Shown here piece after piece: positions 26,878 to 35,002 of a stretch of 64,000 nt of DNA (position 1 is the stretch's first letter; every line of letters begins with the position of its first letter). The DNA is taken from NCBI GenBank assembly GCA_934899185.1, contig CAKXYI010000001.1, positions 124,001-188,000 on the forward strand, written 5' to 3'. This stretch comes from an uncultured Lachnospiraceae bacterium (GTDB taxonomy: Bacteria > Bacillota > Clostridia > Lachnospirales > Lachnospiraceae). The translations under genes were made by a program, and so were the position numbers. Under the pieces are notes generated by a model, which was not told where the DNA came from, searched no databases, and saw only the letters and a program-made list of their open reading frames with translations.

Positions 26878-28320
26878 CTAAATTGCCTCCCATCGGTTGA
26901 TGATACGCTCGATCTCAGAACGTATGTAAACCGGTTTGTATGGTCTGACGACATAGCCCGCAACATTTAAGTCCTTGCACGCCATGATCGTCTTGGTGTC
27001 ACAGAGTGCAGATACGAACATGATTGGCACACTTTCCTGTGTCATATCCATGGCCCTCTTTGCCGCCTCGATACCATCCATCTGCGGCATGTCGATATCC
27101 AACAGGATCAGATCCGGGTATGGATTTTTCTCTAAATATTTGATCAGTTGTGCGCCCGACTTCAAAAGCGTCACCTTATAATCATCCTTTAAAATGTCGT
27201 AGAGCATCTGTAAATTGGTCCTCATATCATCCACCGCGATAATATGGATCTCCCGCTGAGACTTGATCATTTCCTTCCGCTCGGCTTCAGAGGAAGTAGA
27301 AACTTCCTGCTTGCCCTTTGGCGGTAGGATGGCGATCGCCATATTGGCACGATCGGACAGATCCAGTGTCGTACCATCCAGAAGCCGCACGATCGGTCGC
27401 AGATTGTGGGCATCCGCGTTCTCCTTGATCACACCGACCCTACCATCAGACAATTCCACCTCAGTGCCCTTTGGATAAAGAGGGATAGAACGCAGCATGA
27501 CCTCGACGACCTCCTGGTCAAAAAGGATCCCACAACCGCCCATGAGATACTCTGCCGCTTCACACGGTGCATAAGGCTCTTTGTAAGGGCGCTTGGAAAC
27601 CAGAGCATCATAGACATCTGCCGCATGCAAGATCTTGGTAAAAAGAGTCTGCTCCTCACCCATGACACCATTGGGATAGCCTGTCCCATCGACATTTTCA
27701 TGGTGAAAGAGAACCGCCACCTTGATCTGTGCAGAAAGGTCAAAACGATCTTTGATGAGTTCATAGGAAATGACCGGATGCTCCTGCATGCGCTTGTATT
27801 CTTTCTGGGTCAGCCGCCCCGGTTTGTTGAGGATCTCCCCCGGGATGGCAAGTTTGCCCAGATCGTGTAAAAGTGCTGCCGTGACCAGTTGTGCCATCTC
27901 TTTTTCATTCATGTGCATTTCCATGCCGATCACACCACACAAAACACCTACGTTCATGGAATGTGCATAGGTATAATCGTCATAGGAACGCAGATCCAGC
28001 ATATCCAAAGAAATCCTTCCCTTGGAAAGAACCTCTTCGACCAACTTTTCTGCCACGTCCTTGCATCCGTCAATATCTCTTTTTTCGATACAAGCCATGC
28101 CCTCCGCACGCAGTTGCGGCGAAATGGCATCCTCCACCTCAATGTCCTGTGTCAGTTCATCCTCGATGTAGATACCCGCATAGCCGTATTCGATCAATTT
28201 CTCGATGTAATTGTCCGTCAGCAGGATATGACTGCCAACCAGCGTTCGCCCATTACTGTCGTAGAGGTTGTTTGCCAGTTGCATCCCTGCTTTTGCTTCC
28301 GTCAGCGCGATATATCTCAT
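26878..28320 (-). CDS. HD-GYP phosphodiesterase with C-terminal receiver domain
   Basis: Cytoplasmic protein of 480 residues. Residues 1-60 resemble the short N-terminal domain often found before HD-GYP. The HD-GYP domain has H120, the pair HDLGK at 152-156, HHENVDGTGYP at 206-216 and D235 in HAADVYDAL, so cyclic di-GMP hydrolysis is plausible. Residues 357-478 form a receiver with AVDDMRTN and the phospho-acceptor Asp408 in LILLDIDMPQMDG. The usual order in RpfG-like proteins is receiver first; here it is reversed. It ends on the start of the hybrid kinase gene and begins 28 bases after the clpX-like stop, hence one operon. Phosphorylation by the neighbouring kinase is inferred. Confidence 0.9.
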   Translation of the reverse strand: MRYIALTEAKAGMQLANNLYDSNGRTLVGSHILLTDNYIEKLIEYGYAGIYIEDELTQDIEVEDAISPQLRAEGMACIEKRDIDGCKDVAEKLVEEVLSKGRISLDMLDLRSYDDYTYAHSMNVGVLCGVIGMEMHMNEKEMAQLVTAALLHDLGKLAIPGEILNKPGRLTQKEYKRMQEHPVISYELIKDRFDLSAQIKVAVLFHHENVDGTGYPNGVMGEEQTLFTKILHAADVYDALVSKRPYKEPYAPCEAAEYLMGGCGILFDQEVVEVMLRSIPLYPKGTEVELSDGRVGVIKENADAHNLRPIVRLLDGTTLDLSDRANMAIAILPPKGKQEVSTSSEAERKEMIKSQREIHIIAVDDMRTNLQMLYDILKDDYKVTLLKSGAQLIKYLEKNPYPDLILLDIDMPQMDGIEAAKRAMDMTQESVPIMFVSALCDTKTIMACKDLNVAGYVVRPYKPVYIRSEIERIINRWEAI

Positions 28321-28348
28321 GTATATCTACTCCCTAAGTACATAAAAA

Positions 28349-29860
28349 TTATCCTTCGATCAGGTTGGCGTCTGCTCCGCGCATCACGATCTTTGGTCCG
28401 CCCTTTTTCGTCACATAGTCCTCTGTGATGATGACTTTCCCGATGTTGTCATCCTTAGGGATCTCATACATGATATCCAGCATGAACTCCTCTATGATGG
28501 CACGCAAGGCTCTTGCACCAAGTTCTCTCTGCTTTGCCTGTTTTGCAATGGCATGCAGTGCCTCATCCGTAAACTCCAACTTGACCTCATCCAGTTCCAG
28601 CAACTTCTGATACTGCTTAATGATGGCATTCTTCGGTTCTTTCAAGATACGGACTAACATATCCTCATCCAGTGCCTCCAGTGAAAAGAGGATCGGCAGA
28701 CGTCCCAGAAATTCCGGTATCATACCAAAATTCTTGAGATCTTCGACTGTCGCCTTCATCAGGATATTTTCTTCCTTGTCATACTTATCCTTGAGATCAG
28801 CCATAAAGCCCATGGAAGATGCCTTGTTGAGCCTCTCCTTGATGATGGTATCCAGATCCGGAAAAGCACCGCCGCAGATAAATAAGATGTTCTTGGTATC
28901 TACGATGGTCATCGGCACCATGGCATTCTTGCTGCTGGCTCCGACCGGAACCTCAACCTCGGCTCCCTCTAAGAGTTTGAGCATGCCCTGCTGTACAGAT
29001 TCCCCGCTGACATCACGCTGGTTAGTATTTTTCTTTTTTGCCAGTTTGTCGATCTCATCAATAAAGATGATACCGCGTTCCGCCTTTTCCACATCATTAT
29101 CTGCTGCCGCTAAAAGTTTGGAAACAACGCTTTCAATATCGTCACCGATATAACCTGCCTCGGTCAGAGAAGTCGCATCTGTAATGGCAAGCGGCACATC
29201 CAAAAGACGCGCAAGCGTCTTTACCAGATAGGTCTTACCACTACCGGTCGGTCCGATCATGAGCATATTGGACTTTTCGATCTCGATCTCATCCATGGTC
29301 CCGGTTGCCACACGTTTGTAGTGATTGTAAACAGCAACGGACATGACCTTTTTGGCATATTCCTGTCCGACCACATACTCATCCAGTTCTGCCTTGATCT
29401 TGTGTGGTGGTGGAATGTTCTTAATATCAAGCACAGGTGCTTCCTGCTTGTCTTCTTTCTTTTTCTTCTTTTTCAAACGCTGTGAGTTTGGCATATTTGG
29501 CATGAAATCGGAAAGATCCGAAAGATTTACCATGCTGATATTTGGCATCTTGGAAAAGTCAATGTTGTTTAAACTTGCATTGTCTCCACTGCCAAAGCCA
29601 AATCCTCCCATAGAATCAAAAGTCTTTTGCATACAGTCGTTGCAGATGCAGATGTTATTTGGAATGTGGATCATCTTGCCGGCTACCGACTCCGGTCTGC
29701 GGCAGATATAACAGATGTCCTCATAATCATCCTTTTTGTCATTGTTTGGATCAGCGACGCTGGGATCTACCGTGGTATCCCCTGTCACTTCTACGACATC
29801 CGCGTCCTTGTTTTCTTCTTCATCTATTACTTCTCGAAAATCATTATCATGTTCTGACAT
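28349..29860 (-). CDS. ClpX-type AAA+ unfoldase, divergent paralogue with long linker
   Basis: ATPase subunit of 503 residues related to ClpX. Residues 1-47 are acidic and unusual. The C4 zinc-binding domain is intact (Cys50, 53, 73, 76). A linker of about 70 residues, with a lysine run at 130-135, separates it from the AAA+ core, where canonical ClpX has about 15-20. The core has Walker A GPTGSGKT (203-210), pore loop GYIG (236-239, canonical GYVG), Walker B FIDEID, the arginine region EFLGRLP and sensor 2 GARALR. The ClpP-docking tripeptide is MGF (350-352) in place of IGF, and the RKH substrate-gate loop reads SKN at the same alignment position. No clpP, tig or lon is adjacent. Partner and substrates may differ from housekeeping ClpX. 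Promoter with perfect TATAAT upstream. Confidence 0.85.
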   Translation of the reverse strand: MSEHDNDFREVIDEEENKDADVVEVTGDTTVDPSVADPNNDKKDDYEDICYICRRPESVAGKMIHIPNNICICNDCMQKTFDSMGGFGFGSGDNASLNNIDFSKMPNISMVNLSDLSDFMPNMPNSQRLKKKKKKEDKQEAPVLDIKNIPPPHKIKAELDEYVVGQEYAKKVMSVAVYNHYKRVATGTMDEIEIEKSNMLMIGPTGSGKTYLVKTLARLLDVPLAITDATSLTEAGYIGDDIESVVSKLLAAADNDVEKAERGIIFIDEIDKLAKKKNTNQRDVSGESVQQGMLKLLEGAEVEVPVGASSKNAMVPMTIVDTKNILFICGGAFPDLDTIIKERLNKASSMGFMADLKDKYDKEENILMKATVEDLKNFGMIPEFLGRLPILFSLEALDEDMLVRILKEPKNAIIKQYQKLLELDEVKLEFTDEALHAIAKQAKQRELGARALRAIIEEFMLDIMYEIPKDDNIGKVIITEDYVTKKGGPKIVMRGADANLIEG

Positions 29861-29896
29861 ATTTTTTCCTACTTTCTCTTTTACTTATATTAGAGA

Positions 29897-29925
29897 ATTA
29901 TAAAACAAAAAAGGGGGAAACTCAA
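29897..29925 (-). promoter_or_regulatory. Promoter of the clpX-like operon
   Basis: Minus strand TTGAGT (29925-29920), 17 bases, TATAAT (29902-29897). The -35 lies in the loop and stem of the terminator of the upstream mgtC operon. Confidence 0.7.
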
Positions 29926-29937
29926 CCGAGTTTCCCC
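29905..29937 (-). terminator. Terminator of the MFS-GDPD-mgtC operon
   Basis: GGGGAAACTC / GAGTTTCCCC, a perfect 10-bp stem with a 4-base loop, followed on the minus strand by CTTTTTTGTTTT. It is 16 bases after the mgtC stop. Confidence 0.92.
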
Positions 29938-29952
29938 ATATTTGCATCTCTG

Positions 29953-30642
29953 TTATCGAATTTCTTCTATGTAATGGATCGAATCGTTCTGATTGAGTCC
30001 ATTGATGAAGTCTGCGTGCGAACAACGCTTGTTCAGATTGATCACGACCATAAGCACCGTATCCTTGCCCTGTAAAGATTGCCGCTTCTGCTTGTCAATG
30101 GAAGAGATCTCATAGCCATTCTTGATTACATAATCATAGAGCACCTCGATGCCGTCTGATTTATCCACTTCCAGATACAACTTGATCTTGGTATTGTGCT
30201 CATCCACATAATGGCTTAATGATGTCAACACCGTCATAACGAAAGCGATGAAAAAGAAAGCCAGCAGACTTCCCGCAATATATCCCGCGCCAATCGCTAT
30301 GCCCAAGCAGGCGGTCGTCCACAGACTTGCCGCCGTCGTCAATCCCTTGACATAATTCTTTCCGGTTACAATGATCGTACCCACGCCGAGAAAACCAATG
30401 CCGCTGATGACCTGAGCCGCCAGTCGGGCAGGATCTCCCGTGCCATAAGTCACAACCAGATATTCATCTGTGATCATGGCAATGGTGGCTCCCAGACAGA
30501 CCAGTGCAAAAGTGCGCAGACCTGCGGGCTGCCCATGCGATCCACGCTCCAAGCCAATCAATCCCCCCAAGACTGTTGCAAGCGCCAGACGCACAAATAC
30601 AGAGAGCAAATTAAACTGCTCTAAATATTGTAACATTTCCAT
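29953..30642 (-). CDS. MgtC/SapB-family membrane protein
   Basis: Membrane protein of 229 residues. The N-terminal 140 residues hold about four to five helices with the family signature GLIGLERGSHGQPAGLRTFALVCLG, the conserved Glu-Arg and Arg-Thr pairs, then SGIGFLGVGTIIV and GLTTAASLWTTACLGIA. The C-terminal 80 residues form an ACT-like soluble domain. MgtC proteins help growth at low magnesium in several bacteria and modulate F-type ATPase or phosphate metabolism in Salmonella; the role here is not known. It starts 24 bases after the GDPD stop, with AGGGG as ribosome site, and closes that operon. Confidence 0.92.
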   Translation of the reverse strand: MEMLQYLEQFNLLSVFVRLALATVLGGLIGLERGSHGQPAGLRTFALVCLGATIAMITDEYLVVTYGTGDPARLAAQVISGIGFLGVGTIIVTGKNYVKGLTTAASLWTTACLGIAIGAGYIAGSLLAFFFIAFVMTVLTSLSHYVDEHNTKIKLYLEVDKSDGIEVLYDYVIKNGYEISSIDKQKRQSLQGKDTVLMVVINLNKRCSHADFINGLNQNDSIHYIEEIR

Positions 30643-30666
30643 GTCGTCCCCTTATTACATATTGTC

Positions 30667-31395
30667 TTAACCGACTACCTCTTTCGCGATGTCCGGGTAA
30701 TTAGTGATGATGGCATCCACACCATACTGACAGCACATTTCCATATGTGTTCTCTCGTTGACTGTCCAGACGTTGAGTTTGAGCCCCTTTTCCTTGCACT
30801 CTTTGACAAATCCGTCATATTGCAGATTGTAAAGTGCAGGATGGAGTGCATTGACGCCGTGCTTTACACCGTAAGCCGGCATATCAATCGGACCGTCTGC
30901 GTATAAAAATCCGACCTCTGCATCCGGATTCAACTCATGGATGCGTGTCACTGTGTAATGATTGAAGGAAGAATAGCAAACGCGGTCTTCCATGCCCATT
31001 TCCTTGGTCAGGGCCAAGATCTTTTCCTCGATCTTTTCATAAAATACCACACCGGTCTTGATCTCAATGTTGATGAAAAGTCCGGTTGGCTTTAAGAGTT
31101 CAAACACTTCCCGCATGGTAGGAATATCGGCATGCTCATACTCCGTTTTGGTACGGTTGTAATTGAATGCTCGCAATTCTTCCAAAGTATAATCCTTGAC
31201 CCATCCCTTGCCGTTGCTGGTACGGTCGATCGTCTCATCATGAATGACTACAATCTGATCATCCTTGGTCAACTGGATATCCAGTTCCACGCCGTCAGCG
31301 CCTAGATCTACCGCCTTTTGAAAAGCGGCAAGTGTGTTTTCCGGTGCATATCCGCTGGCTCCTCTATGCGCCCATACAAGTGGTTTTGTGCTCAT
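30667..31395 (-). CDS. Glycerophosphodiester phosphodiesterase
   Basis: Cytoplasmic enzyme of 242 residues that splits glycerophosphodiesters into glycerol-3-phosphate and an alcohol. The TIM-barrel GDPD motif is complete: VWAHRGASGYAPENTLAAF with catalytic His and metal Glu, then GADGVELDIQLTKD and VIHDETIDRTSNGKG with the second His. The C-terminal HRs LNVWTVN and GVDAIITNYPD are typical. No signal peptide, so it acts on imported or internal substrate. The MFS gene upstream ends 20 bases before it, suggesting that the transporter brings in glycerophosphodiesters or related compounds; this is inference. Confidence 0.93.
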   Translation of the reverse strand: MSTKPLVWAHRGASGYAPENTLAAFQKAVDLGADGVELDIQLTKDDQIVVIHDETIDRTSNGKGWVKDYTLEELRAFNYNRTKTEYEHADIPTMREVFELLKPTGLFINIEIKTGVVFYEKIEEKILALTKEMGMEDRVCYSSFNHYTVTRIHELNPDAEVGFLYADGPIDMPAYGVKHGVNALHPALYNLQYDGFVKECKEKGLKLNVWTVNERTHMEMCCQYGVDAIITNYPDIAKEVVG

Positions 31396-31415
31396 TATGT
31401 ATTACTTCCTCTCTC

Positions 31416-32735
31416 TTAATCTTCAAAATCAAATGCATCAATACCCTGCTTGATACCTTCTCTGCTGTCGCCGTGTTTTACGAACTGCATGGTAATAAAT
31501 GCAATCACCATAAAGACTGCGGCATATGGGAACAGTGCCTTGTAGCCGACATGCTCCATCAAAAAGCCTGCAACGATCGGTGTAACGATCTGTGCTGACA
31601 TACTAAAGGTATAGTAATAGCCGGTGAACTTACCGATATCGCTTCCCTTACACATTTCCAGGACCATCGGCAGACTGTTGACATTGATGCCTGCCCAGCC
31701 AAATCCTACTAACAAGAAGAGAACATAGAGAATCGGGCTGAATGTATCACTCATGAGTGAAAATACAAGCGCCACAACAAAACTGATCAGCATGAGGATG
31801 ATACCACTCAAAATCGTCTTCTTGCGTCCGATCTTGGCTGCGATGGCCCCGACCGGAACATAGGCCAAGATAGCACCACCGGTTGCAACGGTAAGGCAAA
31901 GGGATGCCTGACCGGTCGTCATTTCCCATACGCTCTTTGCGTAAGTGGTAAACCAAGTCTCCAAAGCATTGTAAGCAAAGAACCAAAAGGCTACAGAAAG
32001 AAGTAAGAAGATCAGACTTCTCTTAACATCCTTTGGCAGTTCTGCATTACCGGACTCATCCTGCACTTCCAGATTCTCTTCCGGGTGTGCCGCCTCATAT
32101 TCGCGCATCTGCTTATTCAGGTCTACTTCATCTACCGTGATCATAACGATCATAACGGCTACGACCATAATACCTGCTACGATCAAAAAAATCGGAAAGT
32201 AATTCTCATGCTCACTCTTGGAATTCAAAGTCACGCTTGCGATCACCAGATACATGATACCGCCCAGTGCTCCCATCAGATTGATGACGGCGTTGGCTCT
32301 GCTTCGCAGTGGCTTTGGCGTGATATCCGGCATCAAAGCAACCGCCGGACTGCGGTAGGTTCCCATGGCAACCAAAAGTGCTCCCAATACCCCAATAAAG
32401 AGTCCCAGTTTGGCTGTCGACGGGTTCTCATAGTAAGAATTATCGATGAGTGGAATCAAAAGCATCAGAATGACTGCTGCGATCGTTCCAAACAGAATAA
32501 ATGGCTTACGCTTGCCCCATTTGCACTTGCACCGGTCGGAAATACCGCCAAAGAGCGGCAGTAAGAACAAGGCAAGTACATTGTCCGCTGCCATGATGGC
32601 ACCGGAGATCGTCTCATTCATGTGGAATGTGTAGGTCAGGATGATCGGAATAATGGCATTATACATCTGCCAGAATGCGCAGATGGATAAAAACGCGAAT
32701 CCGACCTGGACCGTCTTTTTTACGTTTAGTTTCAT
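31416..32735 (-). CDS. MFS transporter (SLC45/GPH-like)
   Basis: Membrane transporter of 439 residues with about 12 helices in two halves split by a charged loop (EYEAAHPEENLEVQDE). Marks are ISGAIMAADNVLALFLLPLFGG, SDRCKCKWGKRKPFILFG (cytosolic loop 2-3 with D and RKP) and the TYRSPAVALMPDITPKPLRS block that resembles SLC45-type sugar/proton symporters. The substrate is not determined by these motifs. First gene of the MFS-GDPD-mgtC operon, with a strong promoter overlapped by a palindrome. Confidence 0.85.
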   Translation of the reverse strand: MKLNVKKTVQVGFAFLSICAFWQMYNAIIPIILTYTFHMNETISGAIMAADNVLALFLLPLFGGISDRCKCKWGKRKPFILFGTIAAVILMLLIPLIDNSYYENPSTAKLGLFIGVLGALLVAMGTYRSPAVALMPDITPKPLRSRANAVINLMGALGGIMYLVIASVTLNSKSEHENYFPIFLIVAGIMVVAVMIVMITVDEVDLNKQMREYEAAHPEENLEVQDESGNAELPKDVKRSLIFLLLSVAFWFFAYNALETWFTTYAKSVWEMTTGQASLCLTVATGGAILAYVPVGAIAAKIGRKKTILSGIILMLISFVVALVFSLMSDTFSPILYVLFLLVGFGWAGINVNSLPMVLEMCKGSDIGKFTGYYYTFSMSAQIVTPIVAGFLMEHVGYKALFPYAAVFMVIAFITMQFVKHGDSREGIKQGIDAFDFED

Positions 32736-32773
32736 TTGTAAAAAACCCCCTTATTTTCTAATAATACACAAAG

Positions 32774-32802
32774 ATTATACCATTTTACCCCATATGGGTA
32801 AA
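32774..32802 (-). promoter_or_regulatory. Promoter of the MFS-GDPD-mgtC operon
   Basis: Minus strand TTTACC (32802-32797), 17 bases, perfect TATAAT (32779-32774), 38 bases before the MFS start. Confidence 0.75.
32784..32802. promoter_or_regulatory. Operator-like palindrome over the MFS promoter
   Basis: TTTACCC-CATAT-GGGTAAA is a 7+7 inverted repeat that covers the -35 and most of the spacer. A repressor bound here would block polymerase. No regulator gene is adjacent to it in the window that obviously belongs to it. Confidence 0.6.
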
Positions 32803-32845
32803 GTAAAAAGGTCGTTAAATAATAGCCATAGTTTCCACCCCGGAG

Positions 32846-32874
32846 TTGTAACTTTTTTCCTATCATGCTAGAAT
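32846..32874 (+). promoter_or_regulatory. Promoter of the alpha/beta-hydrolase gene
   Basis: TTGTAA (32846-32851), 17 bases, TAGAAT (32869-32874), about 33 bases before the ATG. Confidence 0.6.
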
Positions 32875-32907
32875 TTAGATAGAAATTTTCAGATGCGGAG
32901 TTTTACT

Positions 32908-33561
32908 ATGTATATTCAACTAAACGGACAGATATTATCTTATGAAAAAGAGGGAGAAGGCAGCCCCATCATTTTTTTGCACGGCAACGGAGAAACACAC
33001 GCAATCTGGGATCGCATGATTGCAGAAATGTCCATGGATCATACGGTCTATGCCATAGACAGTCGCGGACAGGGCGAAAGCGCCACCCCAAAAGAATATC
33101 ATTATAAAGATATGGCGGCAGATGTCATCTGCTTTATCGAGTCCTTACATATTGAGAATCCGGTCTTATGCGGTTTCAGTGACGGAGCTATCATCACACT
33201 GCTCGTAGCACTAAAACGCCAGGATCTTCTTTCCGCCATTGTTCTTTGCGGTGCCAACCTGAGCCCTAAGGGTCTGACCGGCTCTGCCAGACGTGAGATC
33301 AAATCCCTTTACAAAAAGACCCAGGATCCACTGGTAGAAATGATGCTGTTAGAGCCGGACATTGCACCGGACCAACTACAATCCATCAACCTGCCTGCAC
33401 TTGTCTGTGCCGGCAGCAAAGATATGATAAAGTCAAAAGAAACCCAATCGATTGCAGACCACTTGCCACAGGCAACCCTGCATATCTTTGAGGGCGAGAC
33501 GCACGGTTCTTATGTCGAGCACACCGATAAACTCGCCCCCGTCTTACGCAAGTTTTTATAA
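32908..33561 (+). CDS. Alpha/beta-hydrolase fold protein
   Basis: Soluble hydrolase of 217 residues. FLHGNGETHAIWDRM is the oxyanion HG region, VYAIDSRGQGES the next strand and loop, CGFSDGAII the nucleophile elbow with Ser around residue 88, CAGSKDMI the Asp and GETHGSYVEH the His, so the triad is complete. The cap is short. Enzymes of this size and type cleave esters or C-C bonds, and the substrate cannot be deduced. Start at 32908 with GGAG 7 bases upstream; the in-frame ATG at 32893 lacks a site. It is convergent with tauE with only 8 bases in between and no terminator seen. Confidence 0.88.
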   Translation: MYIQLNGQILSYEKEGEGSPIIFLHGNGETHAIWDRMIAEMSMDHTVYAIDSRGQGESATPKEYHYKDMAADVICFIESLHIENPVLCGFSDGAIITLLVALKRQDLLSAIVLCGANLSPKGLTGSARREIKSLYKKTQDPLVEMMLLEPDIAPDQLQSINLPALVCAGSKDMIKSKETQSIADHLPQATLHIFEGETHGSYVEHTDKLAPVLRKFL

Positions 33562-33569
33562 GTATCTTT

Positions 33570-34346
33570 TTAGGACACAAGCGAAAATCCCATAACGGCA
33601 ATACCCAGGATCACCAGAATGATACCGGTCACCCTATTTAAGGTCTTTGGCTCTGCCTTATTTGCAAAAACGGCAGCGATCCGCGCCCAGATCAGGGTAA
33701 AGACAATACAGAGAATCCACACGATCACGTTCGGCAGGCCACCGATCACAAAATGTGATACTGCCCCGGTCATTGCCGTAAATGTCATAATGAAAACACT
33801 GGTGCCTACGGCGGTCTTTAACTCATATCCCAATACAGATGTCAGGATCAGAAGCATCATCATACCGCCGCCTGCACCGACAAATCCACATATAAAACCG
33901 ATCAAAACGCCGCAGATGATCGACTGTATCACACGTTTTTTCGGTGAAACACTCTCCATAGACTCTTTTGTCGTCATGACCGGTCGGACAATAAATTTTA
34001 TTCCCAGTAAAAATGTCATAAAGACAGAGAAATTGCCCATGGTTTTCGATGGAACCAGACTGGATATGTAACTTCCAACGACCGTAAAGATCAGAACGCT
34101 TACCATCATGATCAAGCCATTTTTAATGTCCAGATTCTTGTGTTTCCCGTAGGTGTATGCTGAAATGGCACTTGCCAGAACATCGGAAGACAAGGCAATA
34201 CCGACTGCCATATAGGGATCTATCCCCAAAAATGTGATCAGCATAGGGCTGATGACCGCGGCAGCACTCATCCCCGCAAATCCGGTTCCGAGTCCCGCTC
34301 CCATTCCCGCAAAAAAAGTAACTAAGATCGTAAGCAACAAATTCAT
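33570..34346 (-). CDS. TauE/SafE-family sulfite/anion exporter
   Basis: Membrane protein of 258 residues with about eight helices. The two homologous halves are visible: GMGAGLGTGFAGMSAAAVISPML at the start and GFICGFVGAGGGMMMLLILTSVLGYELKTAVGTS in the middle, the repeated TauE/SafE pattern. Members move sulfite, sulfoacetate or related organosulfur anions. It starts 2 bases after the marR stop, so they are one operon and the MarR protein should control it, possibly in response to the exported compound. Confidence 0.9.
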   Translation of the reverse strand: MNLLLTILVTFFAGMGAGLGTGFAGMSAAAVISPMLITFLGIDPYMAVGIALSSDVLASAISAYTYGKHKNLDIKNGLIMMVSVLIFTVVGSYISSLVPSKTMGNFSVFMTFLLGIKFIVRPVMTTKESMESVSPKKRVIQSIICGVLIGFICGFVGAGGGMMMLLILTSVLGYELKTAVGTSVFIMTFTAMTGAVSHFVIGGLPNVIVWILCIVFTLIWARIAAVFANKAEPKTLNRVTGIILVILGIAVMGFSLVS

Positions 34347-34348
34347 CT

Positions 34349-34783
34349 TTACACTTCCTCCTCAAGTATATAATCAAGATTTTCTTCCATTTTTGCCATA
34401 CTGCCTAAAAGGATATCCCTTGTCTCTTCATCAATCCCCGCAAATAAAAGTGTAACAAAATCCTGCTGCAGTTTTCTTCCCTGCGTGATGATCTCATCAG
34501 CTTTGGATGTGCATAAAAGTTTCGTCTTGCGACGATCCCCTGCCACTTCCTGTCGCACCAGATAGCCTTCGCTCACCAGTCGGTCTACATTTACCGATAC
34601 CAGATTTGCCTTCAATTTTCGGATCTCAACAATATCGCGGGCGGTTGTAAACTCCGGGTTATTTGCCAGAAACATAAGAATATCCAGAGCTGTCTGCGTC
34701 AAATGCCACTTCTTGCACAGGGGTTTGCAAAGTGCCGTATATGCAGTGTCCGCTTTTCTGCTGAATTCAAGTCCAGTTTTCAT
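34349..34783 (-). CDS. MarR-family transcriptional regulator
   Basis: Regulator of 144 residues with the winged helix-turn-helix of MarR: LTQTALDILMFLANNPEFTTARDI, then LVSVNVDRLVSEGYLVRQEVAGDRRKTKL, where the D-R-R-K wing is characteristic. Flanking helices form the dimer domain. GAAAGGAAA precedes the ATG 34783. It is transcribed with the TauE/SafE exporter from a near-consensus promoter and probably represses both genes until its ligand appears. The ligand is unknown. Confidence 0.92.
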   Translation of the reverse strand: MKTGLEFSRKADTAYTALCKPLCKKWHLTQTALDILMFLANNPEFTTARDIVEIRKLKANLVSVNVDRLVSEGYLVRQEVAGDRRKTKLLCTSKADEIITQGRKLQQDFVTLLFAGIDEETRDILLGSMAKMEENLDYILEEEV

Positions 34784-34823
34784 ATGTGTTTCCTTTCAAA
34801 ATTGGATTGTTCATTTTTGAAGT

Positions 34824-34852
34824 ATTTTAGGGGAATTTCTTCCTTTTGTCAA
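34824..34852 (-). promoter_or_regulatory. Promoter of marR-tauE
   Basis: Minus strand TTGACA (34852-34847), 17 bases, TAAAAT (34829-34824): one mismatch to the sigma-A consensus. Confidence 0.8.
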
Positions 34853-34886
34853 GATGCAAATTTTCATTGGTACGTTAGTGCCTTTC

Positions 34887-34922
34887 ATGTGATAAGGAAT
34901 TCAGCGAATTTTTCTATCACAT
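34887..34922. repeat. Inverted repeat upstream of the marR promoter
   Basis: ATGTGATA and TATCACAT are perfect 8-bp arms around a 20-base centre that itself folds as AATTC-AGC-GAATT. It directly follows the dapB terminator and lies about 35 bases upstream of the marR -35. It may be a binding site or a second hairpin of the terminator region. Confidence 0.55.
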
Positions 34923-34953
34923 AAAAAAGGTACTCTGCATCCTACAGAGTACC
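34923..34953 (-). terminator. Terminator of dapA-dapB
   Basis: GGTACTCTG / CAGAGTACC with a 7-base loop, followed on the minus strand by TTTTTTAT. It ends the lysine-regulated transcript 50 bases after the dapB stop. Confidence 0.9.
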
Positions 34954-35002
34954 CCAAATGAAAATCCTATATTATTTGTGTAGGGAAGATACCTTCCCGC
35001 TC

